Origin: JADFRD01 sp964491015
GTDB lineage: Bacteria; Fidelibacterota; Marinisomatia; Marinisomatales; TCS55
Length of the DNA: 64,000 bases
Reading direction: 5' to 3'
Assembly (NCBI GenBank): GCA_964491015.1
Contig: CAZBEY010000001.1
Coordinates: forward strand, 99,629-163,628
Within the stretch, counting starts at the first letter, position 1. Every line of letters starts with the position of its first letter. This document shows, piece after piece, positions 1-9,707 of this stretch. Below the pieces are notes generated by a model, which searched no databases, was not told where the DNA came from, and saw nothing but the letters and a program-made list of their open reading frames with translations. The position numbers and the translations under genes were made by a program.

Positions 1-1413
1 TCGGCCTTCGCCGGATAACATCACCCACGCTGTACTCAACATAATTTTCAGATCCAGTGAAAAACTCAGGTTCTCTATATAATAAAAATCATATTTCAAT
101 TTTTGTCTGACATCCTCAATCTCCTGATCATAAGGATGCTTGATTTGAGCCCAACCAGTGATGCCGGGGCGGATTTTTAAACGCCGGTAATAAAACGGGT
201 ATTCCTGAACCAATTTGTCAACAAAATAAGGCCGCTCCGGACGGGGTCCAATCAAACTCATATCCCCTTTGATTACCATAAGCAGTTGGGGAAGTTCATC
301 CAGACGAAAGCGTCGCAATACTCGCCCGACCCGGGTGATACGAGCATCTTCTTCACTCGCCCAGACAGGACCGGTTAATTGCTCAGCATTCTCCACCATC
401 GTTCTGAATTTATAAATGGTAAAATGCTTCTGCAGTTTCCCCACCCTATCTTGTTTATAGAATATAGGCCCTTTACTATCGATTTTGATAATCGCAGATG
501 TAATAATCCATATTGGGAGTGAAATGACCAGAGAGGGAATGGCAATGAGCAAATCCAGTATTCGTTTTATGATGATATTATAAACGGTCTCCAAGTTGGG
601 GTTTACTTTAATGAGAGGAAGACCATATATCTGCTCTGTTCTGGCGAGTCCACTAATGACTTCGTGAAGGTCCGGTACAATTTTGATGGAGACCGGTGAT
701 CCGTTCGCTCGCGTAATGATCCGTGTGACATGTGTGTGCTCAAGAACCGTGGGCGCCACAATGACTTCTGAAATCTGGTTTTCCAAAATAATGGATTTCA
801 AATCTCTTTCATGTCCAATAATATGAACACCATTGGTTTCATCTATATCCGGATCATCATCCGAATGAACAAACCCCAATAAATCAAACCCCTGGTTTTT
901 CTGGACAGTAATATTATCAGCCACTTGAAATCCTCTGTCATTTACCCCCACAATGATGGTTTTTCGAAGACCGTATCCTTTGGTAAGTAAATATTTTTGA
1001 ACGGAGCGAAAAATCCATCGCGGGATTGAAAGACTCATGATTAACACCAGCCAATAACGCAATATTTCTTGTGCATTTACAGGTAGAACAACAGGGGTTA
1101 ACGCATCGATAAATACAGCGACCAATGCGATCAAAAAGGTTACTTTAACAATTTGTTGAATTTCATAGAATCTTGAAACAGTCGGTTCGCTGCGATACAA
1201 ATCTAATGGTAAAAATATAATTCCTAACAATACCTGCCCCAGCGCAAATATCATAAATGTTTCCAATGGACTTATTTGAACATTGTTGCTGATACTGGGT
1301 ACGAGTACCATGTAAAATGCAATTGAGGTAAAAATTGCATCTGTAAAATATAAACCCCACGCAATGACCCATCGGGGGTATCGGATACGCAGATGTTGTA
1401 TTGTTTCCAGCAT
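1..1413 (-). CDS. Polyprenyl glycosylphosphotransferase (initiating sugar transferase), 3' end outside window
   Basis: Membrane enzyme that would start repeat-unit synthesis by moving a sugar-1-phosphate onto undecaprenyl phosphate. I translated the minus strand from the ATG at 1413: 471 codons stay open to the window edge, so only the extreme C-terminus is missing. Residues 1-130 contain about four hydrophobic segments and 150-260 form the CoA-binding-like middle region. From about residue 283 the catalytic bacterial sugar transferase domain is clear: KRILDLLIAIPSL membrane hairpin, GPIFYKQDRVGK, YKFRTM, RLDELPQL, KGDMSLIGPRPERP and RPGITGWAQI. This is the layout of the WbaP/WcaJ superfamily. 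It lies at the end of the polysaccharide locus, separated from the other minus-strand genes by the Wzi-like gene on the plus strand. The sugar specificity cannot be read from the sequence. Confidence 0.93.
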   Translation of the reverse strand, partial: MLETIQHLRIRYPRWVIAWGLYFTDAIFTSIAFYMVLVPSISNNVQISPLETFMIFALGQVLLGIIFLPLDLYRSEPTVSRFYEIQQIVKVTFLIALVAVFIDALTPVVLPVNAQEILRYWLVLIMSLSIPRWIFRSVQKYLLTKGYGLRKTIIVGVNDRGFQVADNITVQKNQGFDLLGFVHSDDDPDIDETNGVHIIGHERDLKSIILENQISEVIVAPTVLEHTHVTRIITRANGSPVSIKIVPDLHEVISGLARTEQIYGLPLIKVNPNLETVYNIIIKRILDLLIAIPSLVISLPIWIITSAIIKIDSKGPIFYKQDRVGKLQKHFTIYKFRTMVENAEQLTGPVWASEEDARITRVGRVLRRFRLDELPQLLMVIKGDMSLIGPRPERPYFVDKLVQEYPFYYRRLKIRPGITGWAQIKHPYDQEIEDVRQKLKYDFYYIENLSFSLDLKIMLSTAWVMLSGEGR

Positions 1414-1645
1414 AATGAAAATTATATAAACTTTATTTTCTATTAGATGTGCTGGATCACACGAGAAATTGAGAAATCATTATACAGTTGTTCATGTTTT
1501 TTATTTTATTATTTAAACTAACTGATAACGATTGTGGGCGATAGAACTCCTTTGAAGTTGATGAAAATTAGGTCAACTTTAGTTTGTTGTCAAGTAAATG
1601 AAATTAATAGAATAAATAGGTTTAAAAAGCGTAGACTTCTGTCTT

Positions 1646-3256
1646 ATGAAAATCCACCCACGATCTAATATATGCGGATTATTCGTCCTATCTACTTTAA
1701 CGGGGTTACTGATCTGTCAAGATGTACCTGTTGATATAAGTCATCCGGTAAATGATTTTATTCTCCGTTATAGTGCTAAAGGGGTTGCAAAATCAATCCA
1801 TCCCGGACTAAAACCATTTTCTATTAACCAAATAAATGCTGCTTTAGATGAAATTTCAAATGCCGAACTTTCAAAAAGTGAACGGGACCTGCTGTTTTAT
1901 TTTATCAGAGAATTTGACGTTAACAATTTCAAAAAAGGGTTCCAAGCTCCTTGGCAAATTTCCTACCTAAAGAAAGGTGCGAACGCTGCCTTTTCCCCAT
2001 ACAATCAGAATAGTGATGAATTAAGGTTTATATCATACAGGGATAAAGGTCTTTCTCTTTGGATAGATTGGGAAGAATTGATCAGCGTAGATGCCCAAGA
2101 CACCATTCACCGATCTTTCAATAATGACCATGTTACTGTATCAGGAAGATTTAATGAAAATGTATCATTTTACAGCTCCTATTCACTATTTCGAGTGGGA
2201 TACCAGGATTCCGATCCCATTCCGGAAGAATTCAAACAAGGTTATCTTTTGCTTGAAGAAAATACCCATTGGTTGATCTGGGACGTTTCGGAGGCATCCC
2301 TGAAATGGAATAATTCGATTGTGGATATTGAACTGAGTAAAATTCCTGTTTATTGGGGATTCAGCAGACGCCACTCTCCAATTCTTTCGGGAAATGTTCA
2401 ACCATTTTCTTTTTTTAGACTATCAAAAAATTATTATAGAGTCCGGGCTGAAAGTATCATAGGTTCACTTGTCCCCTATTGTGGTAGTAGAAAAAGTAAC
2501 ATTGAAGAAAAACACATTGCAGCTCATCGCTTTGAATTTGATCTAACACAATCTTTAACCATTTCATTCAACGAAATGGTTATTTATGCCCGAAGGAATC
2601 TTGAATTAGGTTATTTATTACCGGTGAATCTGTTCTGGTCGGAAGAACATAGTTTGGGAAACAGGGATAACGTACTTATGTCATTTGATACATTCTGGAA
2701 TGTAACACCGGGCTTATCGGTTTATGGAACTTTTTTCTGGGATGAGTTATCCTGGTTCAAATTATTCAGCCCCTGGTGGGGAAATAAATTCATTTTTCAA
2801 TCGGGGTTTCATTGGGTTCCATTCTCTAACCCAAAACTTCCTGATTTCAGAATTGAATACACCGCCAGTCGCCCCTGGGTTTACACCCATCAGGATTCAC
2901 TGCTCAACTATACTTCCGCAGGCCACGGATTGGGCTTTCCCACAGGACCAAATTCCCAATTGCTCTATCTGGAAATGAATATGTGGCCAACATATAAAAC
3001 GTATCTGTCGTTTAATATTTCTTATCTTATTAAAGGATCTGGAGTTGGTTCAACTCCAAATGATAACTACAGTTTGAGGGATAAATCGTTGGATAATAAT
3101 ACCCCTTTCTTATTGGGGGATGTTCATGACCAGTTTATTGTAGGAACTCACTTCCGTATTCGGGTAACAGAACTTTTTTATATAACCGGAAAATTAATCT
3201 ATAACAATAGTGAAAATATATTTGAAGGTAAATTGGGTTTATTGATGAATTATTAG
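1646..3256 (+). CDS. Capsule assembly Wzi-family outer-membrane beta-barrel protein (probable)
   Basis: A 536-residue protein with an N-terminal signal peptide (hydrophobic residues 10-24, cleavage near CQ-DV). It is rich in alternating aromatic/polar strands and ends in an aromatic residue (LLMNY), as expected of an outer-membrane barrel. The stretch IPVYWGFSRRHSPILSGN, followed by PFSFFRLSK, resembles the Wzi motif in which a W-G-x-G region precedes LLLSNN and aromatic residues. In E. coli, Wzi anchors capsule at the outer membrane. The location inside a Wzy-type polysaccharide locus fits that role. It is the only plus-strand gene of the locus and its last 4 bases overlap the end of the convergent glycosyltransferase gene. 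The family call is motif- and context-based; a generic barrel protein is the alternative. Confidence 0.65.
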   Translation: MKIHPRSNICGLFVLSTLTGLLICQDVPVDISHPVNDFILRYSAKGVAKSIHPGLKPFSINQINAALDEISNAELSKSERDLLFYFIREFDVNNFKKGFQAPWQISYLKKGANAAFSPYNQNSDELRFISYRDKGLSLWIDWEELISVDAQDTIHRSFNNDHVTVSGRFNENVSFYSSYSLFRVGYQDSDPIPEEFKQGYLLLEENTHWLIWDVSEASLKWNNSIVDIELSKIPVYWGFSRRHSPILSGNVQPFSFFRLSKNYYRVRAESIIGSLVPYCGSRKSNIEEKHIAAHRFEFDLTQSLTISFNEMVIYARRNLELGYLLPVNLFWSEEHSLGNRDNVLMSFDTFWNVTPGLSVYGTFFWDELSWFKLFSPWWGNKFIFQSGFHWVPFSNPKLPDFRIEYTASRPWVYTHQDSLLNYTSAGHGLGFPTGPNSQLLYLEMNMWPTYKTYLSFNISYLIKGSGVGSTPNDNYSLRDKSLDNNTPFLLGDVHDQFIVGTHFRIRVTELFYITGKLIYNNSENIFEGKLGLLMNY

Positions 3257-4320
3257 CGAACCACGTTCCATGTTGTTTGTTTTTTACCCGACAGCCAATC
3301 TATGACAGCCAGCGCAGATGCAACATTTACTTTAATTATATAACGCACACCAGAATGAAAAATTCCAATAATGTAAAACAAAATCTGGAGTACCAGAAAG
3401 AGCCGAAACATGTATGAATCTGAAGATAAAAACATGGTGGACAACAAACATAAAAACATTAAAAACGGCAAAAACCAGCGAATCAATTTATGAGAAACAT
3501 AGGGCATAAAAATGGATCGCTTAGAAAATGGATTTAATAAGACTAATATGTACTTCATGGAGACTAAACTCCTTAGAATAATTCTCCTTTTTCGGTTTAT
3601 CACTTCATCAGGAGCATCTTCAAAAGCAATCGCTTCCGGTTCATAAACTACATCCAATCCATTGCCATAAACCATAATGGGTTCTAAATGATCGCTGATT
3701 GAATCTTCAGGCAATGAAACATAGGCAGATTTTCTCACAGCATAAATACTGCCATTCGCTCCGAGAAGCCAACCATTTTTACTTTCTGCTTTCTTGATTG
3801 CAACTTCATATTTCCAATAAGCATTTTCTTCAGATTTTTTATTATTATATTTTAATTCACCGCATACAACACCCACCTTTTTATCGGCAAAGTTCCTCAC
3901 CAATTTTCTTAGAGCATCCACTTTATAAACATTATTTGCATCGCTAAATATTAAAATATCATTTCGAGCCATTTTGACCGCTTCATTTTGGGCATTTGTT
4001 TTTCCGCTGTGCTGTAATGCCAATATTTCAACAAATCTAAATTCTTTTGCTATGTTCAATGTTTTATCAGTCGAACCATCATCAGCCAAAATAATTTGTA
4101 TTTTGTCAACGGGATAATCGAGATTCATTGTGTTTTCTAATTTAACAGCAATATTTTTTTGTTCATTGTGGGCACAAATAACAAGGGAAATACCTGGCAT
4201 GTATTGCTCATCTTTTTCGTATGTATTTTGTTTAAATATTTTGAGCAGTAAATAATAGATCACAGCTGTATAAATAATCAATCCGCCACTTACCCAAAAA
4301 ATAATATACATAAAATTCAT
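3253..4320 (-). CDS. Membrane-bound family 2 glycosyltransferase
   Basis: Adds a sugar to the lipid-linked repeat unit at the cytoplasmic face. The 355-residue protein has one N-terminal membrane helix (about 4-27), a GT-A catalytic domain and two or three C-terminal membrane helices (about 275-335). GT2 signatures: SLVICAHNE nucleotide-binding strand, LADDGSTDKT, IFSDANNVY in place of the DxD loop, and EDAPDE followed by a basic RKRRIILR stretch as in processive-like membrane GT2 enzymes. The start ATG overlaps the stop of the upstream glycosyltransferase (ATGA), so the two are translationally coupled. It is the last gene of the minus-strand polysaccharide operon. Donor and acceptor are unknown. 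Confidence 0.9.
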   Translation of the reverse strand: MNFMYIIFWVSGGLIIYTAVIYYLLLKIFKQNTYEKDEQYMPGISLVICAHNEQKNIAVKLENTMNLDYPVDKIQIILADDGSTDKTLNIAKEFRFVEILALQHSGKTNAQNEAVKMARNDILIFSDANNVYKVDALRKLVRNFADKKVGVVCGELKYNNKKSEENAYWKYEVAIKKAESKNGWLLGANGSIYAVRKSAYVSLPEDSISDHLEPIMVYGNGLDVVYEPEAIAFEDAPDEVINRKRRIILRSLVSMKYILVLLNPFSKRSIFMPYVSHKLIRWFLPFLMFLCLLSTMFLSSDSYMFRLFLVLQILFYIIGIFHSGVRYIIKVNVASALAVIDWLSGKKQTTWNVVR

Positions 4321-5429
4321 GTTAATATCGATTTCATCACAGCAATCAATTTTTCTTCTTCAGAAGTCCAATTAAATTTACTGTTTAAAGCATCTATACC
4401 ATTTTGAGACATTTTATCGTACAAATTAGAATCGGTTAATAATCTGGAAATTTCTTTGGTAGCAGCATTTAAATCTAATGGATCCACTGTCACACCAGCA
4501 TCGCATTCATCTATTAATTCAATGTATAACGGGAAATTTGAGCAGACAAAGGGGACACCTGCTTGCATATAGTCAAATAGCTTGGTTGGGTAAGAATGAA
4601 TATAATTGGGGATTGGTTTGAGCAGACATAACCCTAGTTTTGATTTGCACACTATTTTCATAGCTTCTGGGTAATCAATATATCCAAACAATGTAACATG
4701 TTTATCCAAACCGAATTTTTCAATTTTATCTTTAATTAGTTCATTTGCATTTTTTTCAATTTTACCAATGATTGCTAATTTTATATCAGCAAAGTCAGAA
4801 ATTAATTTATTTAGAACTCCAATGATCAAGATGCAGCCTCGATCTTCGGTCACATCCCCCAAATATACTAAATCGTATATAGAATCTTTATCTTTGGAAC
4901 AATCTTTTACAATTGGATAATTAAGCACAACAGTTGCGTTATTTTTTATGAATTTTTGATAGGAATGCTCCGCCAATAGATAGTGACTGAAGGTCCTTTT
5001 GCTTATCCATTGGAGTAATGTATAACCCGCGATAGCAAAAAGCTTTGAAAATGGTCCCAGCCACTTTTTCCGTTTAATGGATGCAACGGTATTTTCATGC
5101 ATATCATAAACAACTCTAATACCTTGAATAACGGCTGCTTTGATTCCAATCCAGATTAATTCAGGGTCATGAAAAATAAAAATGTCTGCATTAGATTGTT
5201 GTAAGCGATGCCATAATTCAATCCGGATAGCTTTGCGATCTGATTCCTTTTGCCATTGTGGAAGTCCAAATATGGTTACATTTTTCAAGTGTTTCTGTTC
5301 AAAATCTGCTGGGGCATGTAATTCAACGTCAAAATGCTTGGCCAGAGAAACTGCTTCTTTATGGAAAATGCGATTGTCGGTACAGGAATGAACGCTTGTT
5401 CCGATAAATATTTTTCGAATATTATGCAT
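4317..5429 (-). CDS. GT-B fold glycosyltransferase (GT4/GT1-like)
   Basis: Cytoplasmic glycosyltransferase of 370 residues with two Rossmann-like halves. The N-terminal half contains the acceptor-side sequence FIGTSVHSCTDNRIFHKEA, a pattern common in polysaccharide-cluster GT4 enzymes, and VVYDMHE. The C-terminal half contains YLGDVTEDRG, KLAIIGK and the E-x7-E-like donor-binding region around KLFDYMQAGVPFVCSN. There is no obvious export signal; hydrophobic stretches are short. The gene overlaps the flippase gene by 8 bp and the GT2 gene by 4 bp, so it belongs to the same transcript. It probably adds one of the repeat-unit sugars; which one cannot be stated. Confidence 0.87.
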   Translation of the reverse strand: MHNIRKIFIGTSVHSCTDNRIFHKEAVSLAKHFDVELHAPADFEQKHLKNVTIFGLPQWQKESDRKAIRIELWHRLQQSNADIFIFHDPELIWIGIKAAVIQGIRVVYDMHENTVASIKRKKWLGPFSKLFAIAGYTLLQWISKRTFSHYLLAEHSYQKFIKNNATVVLNYPIVKDCSKDKDSIYDLVYLGDVTEDRGCILIIGVLNKLISDFADIKLAIIGKIEKNANELIKDKIEKFGLDKHVTLFGYIDYPEAMKIVCKSKLGLCLLKPIPNYIHSYPTKLFDYMQAGVPFVCSNFPLYIELIDECDAGVTVDPLDLNAATKEISRLLTDSNLYDKMSQNGIDALNSKFNWTSEEEKLIAVMKSILT

Positions 5430-6855
5430 TTATTTTCGATTTCAGGTCAGCAAGCCACCCCTTTTTTGTATACACGAAAATAAATATTCCCGAAATAATA
5501 TAAATTAATGTTGCAAAAAATAGTTGGTTCAATAATGTCAAATGTAAATTCGTTAAAAGTTTATTTATAACATAGATAAATAAAATACTTAAAATAATAT
5601 CCCTAATTAATTTTAAATCAAAAAATGTATGATTATATAATTTTTGTAAAATAATAATACTCACCAGCCCTGCACATATTTGGCTAACAATAAAACTTAT
5701 CAATGCTATTGTTAACATATTTAAATTAAAGCTCTCACCGACAATTAAAATAATGATCATTATAAAAGCAGCAATTCCATACACCAATGAATTATACCCT
5801 TTTTCTGAAACTGCATCAATTGGACTTCGAGCTAAACCGGATAATGTATAAAAGGGTAATGCAAGAATAGATATTTTTAATATTAATGATCCAGTTTCAT
5901 TTACCTCTCCCAACCATATTTCTAAAATTGTTGAAGCATTAATAAAACAATATGCTGAACCAATAATACTTAACATTATACCAGCATTTAAAAAAATAGT
6001 GAGGATATTTGTAACATCGCTCTTATAATTATTTGCTAATTTATTTGATATCCTCGGAAGCATTACCATGCCAATAGGACTAATAATAAGTAAAGAAAGT
6101 CTTACCAAACTTAAACTTGAATTAAAATAAGCAACGCTTTCGAAACTAACTTTTTGAGCTATATAAATTGGAATCCCTGCTAATAAAATAAATTGTGAAA
6201 TAAAACTAATTATTCTTTCTAAACCATAACCCAGTATTTTTTTGGAATGTTGAAAATTAATATTTCTAATTCTTAATCCATTATTTCGAAGTATAAACCC
6301 TATTATCATCATAGAGAAGACAAGTAATCCAATCATTAACATCGAATCATATAGGTTAAATCCTAGGGCAAAAATAGTTATTGGTATAATTGCTGTTCCA
6401 AACAAATGAAGAAAATTAGCACCAATCATATTCATATAACCTCTGAACAACCCATAAGAAATAGACTGGGCACTCATACTTAATGAATAAACTAAATATG
6501 TCCAAAAGTAATCCTGATTAAAACCCGTTATATCAAATAAAAAAATACCAGCAATAAAAAATACAGTTAGCGGAATTGTTATCAACCAAAATATGAAAAA
6601 TGTATTATCACCATATGATTTATTAAATTTTTGACTTAAGAAATTTGGTAATCCAACATTCATTCCAATTAATAAAATACCAATTACTGAAGATAAAGTT
6701 CTTTTTACAAGTAAGAATTCACCGAGAGTTTCTAAACCATATAATCTAGCAATTAACCCATTTAGAATAAAAACTCCACCAATAACAACTAGCCCATTTA
6801 AGAGAGTGACCATCAAATCTGCTTTAAATGATAATTGTTTATTTATCCAATTCAT
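5422..6855 (-). CDS. wzx: Wzx-type polysaccharide flippase (MOP superfamily)
   Basis: Integral membrane protein of 477 residues with about 12-14 predicted helices, expected to flip lipid-linked repeat units across the inner membrane. The N-terminus (FKADLMVTLLNGLVVIGG...FLLVKR) and the internal duplication typical of the polysaccharide-synthesis MOP family support the call. I chose the ATG at 6855 because it overlaps the polymerase stop as ATGA; a TTG 33 bases upstream would give 11 extra residues but lies inside the polymerase gene. The stretch is markedly A+T-rich compared with the flanking dehydrogenase and epimerase genes, which is usual for wzx/wzy and often a sign of transfer. The gene name is by role and position, not close similarity. 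Confidence 0.85.
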   Translation of the reverse strand: MNWINKQLSFKADLMVTLLNGLVVIGGVFILNGLIARLYGLETLGEFLLVKRTLSSVIGILLIGMNVGLPNFLSQKFNKSYGDNTFFIFWLITIPLTVFFIAGIFLFDITGFNQDYFWTYLVYSLSMSAQSISYGLFRGYMNMIGANFLHLFGTAIIPITIFALGFNLYDSMLMIGLLVFSMMIIGFILRNNGLRIRNINFQHSKKILGYGLERIISFISQFILLAGIPIYIAQKVSFESVAYFNSSLSLVRLSLLIISPIGMVMLPRISNKLANNYKSDVTNILTIFLNAGIMLSIIGSAYCFINASTILEIWLGEVNETGSLILKISILALPFYTLSGLARSPIDAVSEKGYNSLVYGIAAFIMIIILIVGESFNLNMLTIALISFIVSQICAGLVSIIILQKLYNHTFFDLKLIRDIILSILFIYVINKLLTNLHLTLLNQLFFATLIYIISGIFIFVYTKKGWLADLKSKINA

Positions 6856-8297
6856 GTAGTAATTCTTGTAATTGAATATTTTTCCCAATAACTATAACCA
6901 AAAAGAAATATGACAAATAGAATTAATCCCTTTGTAAAAAACAGAATAGTGAAGTTTGAACTAAAAAATCCAAAAGTAAATGCCGGTACACTAATTGACA
7001 TTGATAATAAGTAAAGTAAATTTTTATTATAATTTGAAATCTGCAATATTTTCCATTGGAAAAGATGAGCAATTATGCCAAAAATAAATGTAGAAATAAT
7101 TGTACCATACCAACCAAAATCACTCCAGTAGTTACCAAGATAATTTGCATTCGCCGATCCAGTTGTATCTGGTATTTTCCACCATAATTTTGCTATATAA
7201 TTGGAGACAGGAAAAGTTCCTTCAGAAAACATCCATGAGAATAATTGTGTAGACCTACCCATAAGAAATTCGTGTGTTTCAGGGAAGTATTGGAAATAAT
7301 AATATAAAACTTCGGCGGGAGTAACAAATAATCGGTTAATATATGACCATAGTATTACATCAAAAACATCCGCCCTGTCTATAAATAAAAAATATGAAAT
7401 AAGAAGAGGTCCGGCGAGTGTTATAAAAATTAAGGTAAATATTAAGCTTGGTTTTACTTTTTCTCGTTTTAAAAATATATAAGCAGCAATCGATAAAAAT
7501 AATGACGCTATCGGTGATTTTTCTAATGTTAACGTATTTATAATTAATCCAAATACAAAGAAAGATATAAAAAGAAATTTATATTTTTGTTTCCGATAAG
7601 ATGAAAAAAGAAAAAGTGAACCAATAATCCCAAATGGAATAAATAGGGAACGTAGCCAATGGAATAAATATCTTTCGATTTTTGTCATTTGTAATATTTT
7701 TAATGCATCTTCACGCATATAAAAGAATTTAGTACTGTTACCCGGATTTTTTAATAATTCAAAAAGAGGTATTTCATTTACACGTAGTAAATACCCCAAA
7801 AATATTAAAATGCTAATTGAAAAAATAACAACAATAATTTCATAAAAAACATTATCATTTTCTACATTTTCAATTTCTCCCTTTAAAATTCTCCACATTC
7901 TATTTAAATCAATTCGTCTATATAATTGACCAACAAATAATCCCGCTGGGAATAGGAAATAAAATAACAGGATTGAGTAAAAATATGCTGATTCGTTAGG
8001 ATGGTCACGGATCATTAACACATAAATCGATGGGATTGAAATAAATACAGTAAATGTTACAACTATTGTGGAAGGAATAGATGCAATTCGAATTCCCGAA
8101 AATCCATAAACCAATCGATGTTTATAGGTTATAAGTATATAAGCAAAAATTGCGATACATAATAATGAAGATTCAAAAAGCCATTCATCCGGCATCCACA
8201 TAAGAACTAATAAAAGAAACAAAGGAATAAGAATTATTAATGCACGATCAATATTCCAGTCATTTTGCCGAAGATCAGCAGCTAATTTATTTTCCAT
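6852..8297 (-). CDS. wzy: Wzy-like O-antigen/exopolysaccharide polymerase
   Basis: Polytopic membrane protein of 481 residues with roughly 11-12 hydrophobic segments and a large extracytoplasmic loop in the second half (about 315-400). This is the layout of Wzy-type repeat-unit polymerases. Sequence identity in this family is low, so the call rests on topology, length and location between wzx and wzz. The loop contains many aromatic residues and an Asn-Tyr-Leu-Gly-Asn-Tyr-Trp motif, seen in several oligosaccharide repeat-unit polymerases. The coding sequence is strongly A+T-rich. A membrane O-acetyltransferase is a less likely alternative, since the expected His motif is not seen. Confidence 0.78.
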   Translation of the reverse strand: MENKLAADLRQNDWNIDRALIILIPLFLLLVLMWMPDEWLFESSLLCIAIFAYILITYKHRLVYGFSGIRIASIPSTIVVTFTVFISIPSIYVLMIRDHPNESAYFYSILLFYFLFPAGLFVGQLYRRIDLNRMWRILKGEIENVENDNVFYEIIVVIFSISILIFLGYLLRVNEIPLFELLKNPGNSTKFFYMREDALKILQMTKIERYLFHWLRSLFIPFGIIGSLFLFSSYRKQKYKFLFISFFVFGLIINTLTLEKSPIASLFLSIAAYIFLKREKVKPSLIFTLIFITLAGPLLISYFLFIDRADVFDVILWSYINRLFVTPAEVLYYYFQYFPETHEFLMGRSTQLFSWMFSEGTFPVSNYIAKLWWKIPDTTGSANANYLGNYWSDFGWYGTIISTFIFGIIAHLFQWKILQISNYNKNLLYLLSMSISVPAFTFGFFSSNFTILFFTKGLILFVIFLFGYSYWEKYSITRITT

Positions 8298-8312
8298 TAC
8301 TAGAGATGGCTA

Positions 8313-9707
8313 TTATTTAATAGTCTTGGTAGATATTTGCCATCGCGTTCGGAAATAAACGTAGTACATTGAAAATATTGTCGAAAGAACAAACCCTATT
8401 AGTACAATTTTGGAACGAACCGGTTTATACTTCAATATTGGCAGTAATGCATAATCTAACACCTGGATAGTAGGTGTATCTTTCGCTTCCTGAATTTTAG
8501 CTTCTTCATATTGTTGAGTTAAAAATATATATAGTGTATTCTGCACATCTACATCACGCAATAGTCGCCCCAATTCCAGCCCTAAGTCAGGAACTTCTGA
8601 AAATCCGGGTATCATTGTAATTTCTTCTCTACTGGTATCCAACTCTTCTAATTGAGCATTTAACCCTGCCAGTTCTGTCTCTAATAATGTAACTTCTGTT
8701 TCTAATAATTTTATTTCAGGGTGACCCGTGGGTAATGTTTCTTTCAATATTTTTAATTTAACTTTGCCAACAGAGACTTTGACTTTACTGATTGCAATTT
8801 GAGATACTAATTCTGTGGCTACTTGCATCATTGCGGTTGTTTGTTCAGAAAGAGCCACTGTATTATTTTCTTCCTGAAATGCCTTTAGTTTTTCTTCAGA
8901 TTTTGATAAATCACTAATATTCTTATAATAACGTTTTTCAATAAATTCACGTTGCCGGGTTGTTTTTTCAGATTTGAATTTTTTATTGACTTCATCTAGT
9001 TTTGCTACGAAGATATTGGTGATATCTCTGGAAAGTACCCTGCAATAATCCTCATCCTTTTGAGGGTGAAACCAGCCTGTTTTGATATCGGTTGTAACCC
9101 TTATTGTACCCTCTTCATCTATTTCAAAGTTCGTGTCTTCTTTCAGTCTTTCTAATGCTTTTTCACTGTTTTTAACATCATAGAATTCAATCAAATTGAA
9201 TTTTTCAATAATACTATCCATAATGGTTCTGCTTTTTAGAATAGCGATAAAAGTGTTTGCATTACCATCGCCAAACGGCATCATATTTTGTAATGGAAAA
9301 AGATTTGCATTATTTAGTAGCAAACTACTATCAAAGCTTGACGATGGGGGCATGATAGAGGACGTGGCTCGAAATGTTTTCGGTAATATAAGAGCAAGGA
9401 TAATTGATAAGGTACTTACAACGATTACATTTCGGATTATTTCTTTTCTTGAAGACCAAATAATCTTTCCGATACGAAAAAAATCAATATCATCAAAATC
9501 AGACTCAGGATGGGAAATATTTTCCTCTTCAGGATTGGGTAAGACGCCATATTTTTTCAAATCTCCAATTCGATTCCGGAGTGTTTTTTCTGACAGTTCA
9601 TGTTCCTCTGCAACGGATTTACGTTTTTCAGGATTATTGATTATATCAGGATTTTCTTTTACCATATTTAATATTTTTTGCTCGTGGGGAGTTAGTTTAA
9701 TCATCAT
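8313..9707 (-). CDS. wzz: Wzz-type chain-length determinant with N-terminal helix-turn-helix domain
   Basis: Polysaccharide co-polymerase of 464 residues. Two membrane helices (about 92-110 and 430-452) flank a large periplasmic part with coiled coil around 225-355, as in Wzz/PCP proteins; a second FFRIGKIIW-type Wzz start motif lies just before the first helix. The oddity is residues 1-56, ahead of the Wzz domain. LTPHEQKILNMV, then SVAEEHELSEKTLRNRIGDL and KKYGVL read as a helix-turn-helix/winged helix. Wzz N-termini face the cytoplasm, so this domain could bind DNA. There is no C-terminal tyrosine kinase domain. The gene starts at ATG 9707 (a second ATG follows directly) and touches the export gene stop (TAATG). 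It likely sets polymer length in this operon; a regulatory role is an inference. Confidence 0.88.
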   Translation of the reverse strand: MMIKLTPHEQKILNMVKENPDIINNPEKRKSVAEEHELSEKTLRNRIGDLKKYGVLPNPEEENISHPESDFDDIDFFRIGKIIWSSRKEIIRNVIVVSTLSIILALILPKTFRATSSIMPPSSSFDSSLLLNNANLFPLQNMMPFGDGNANTFIAILKSRTIMDSIIEKFNLIEFYDVKNSEKALERLKEDTNFEIDEEGTIRVTTDIKTGWFHPQKDEDYCRVLSRDITNIFVAKLDEVNKKFKSEKTTRQREFIEKRYYKNISDLSKSEEKLKAFQEENNTVALSEQTTAMMQVATELVSQIAISKVKVSVGKVKLKILKETLPTGHPEIKLLETEVTLLETELAGLNAQLEELDTSREEITMIPGFSEVPDLGLELGRLLRDVDVQNTLYIFLTQQYEEAKIQEAKDTPTIQVLDYALLPILKYKPVRSKIVLIGFVLSTIFSMYYVYFRTRWQISTKTIK

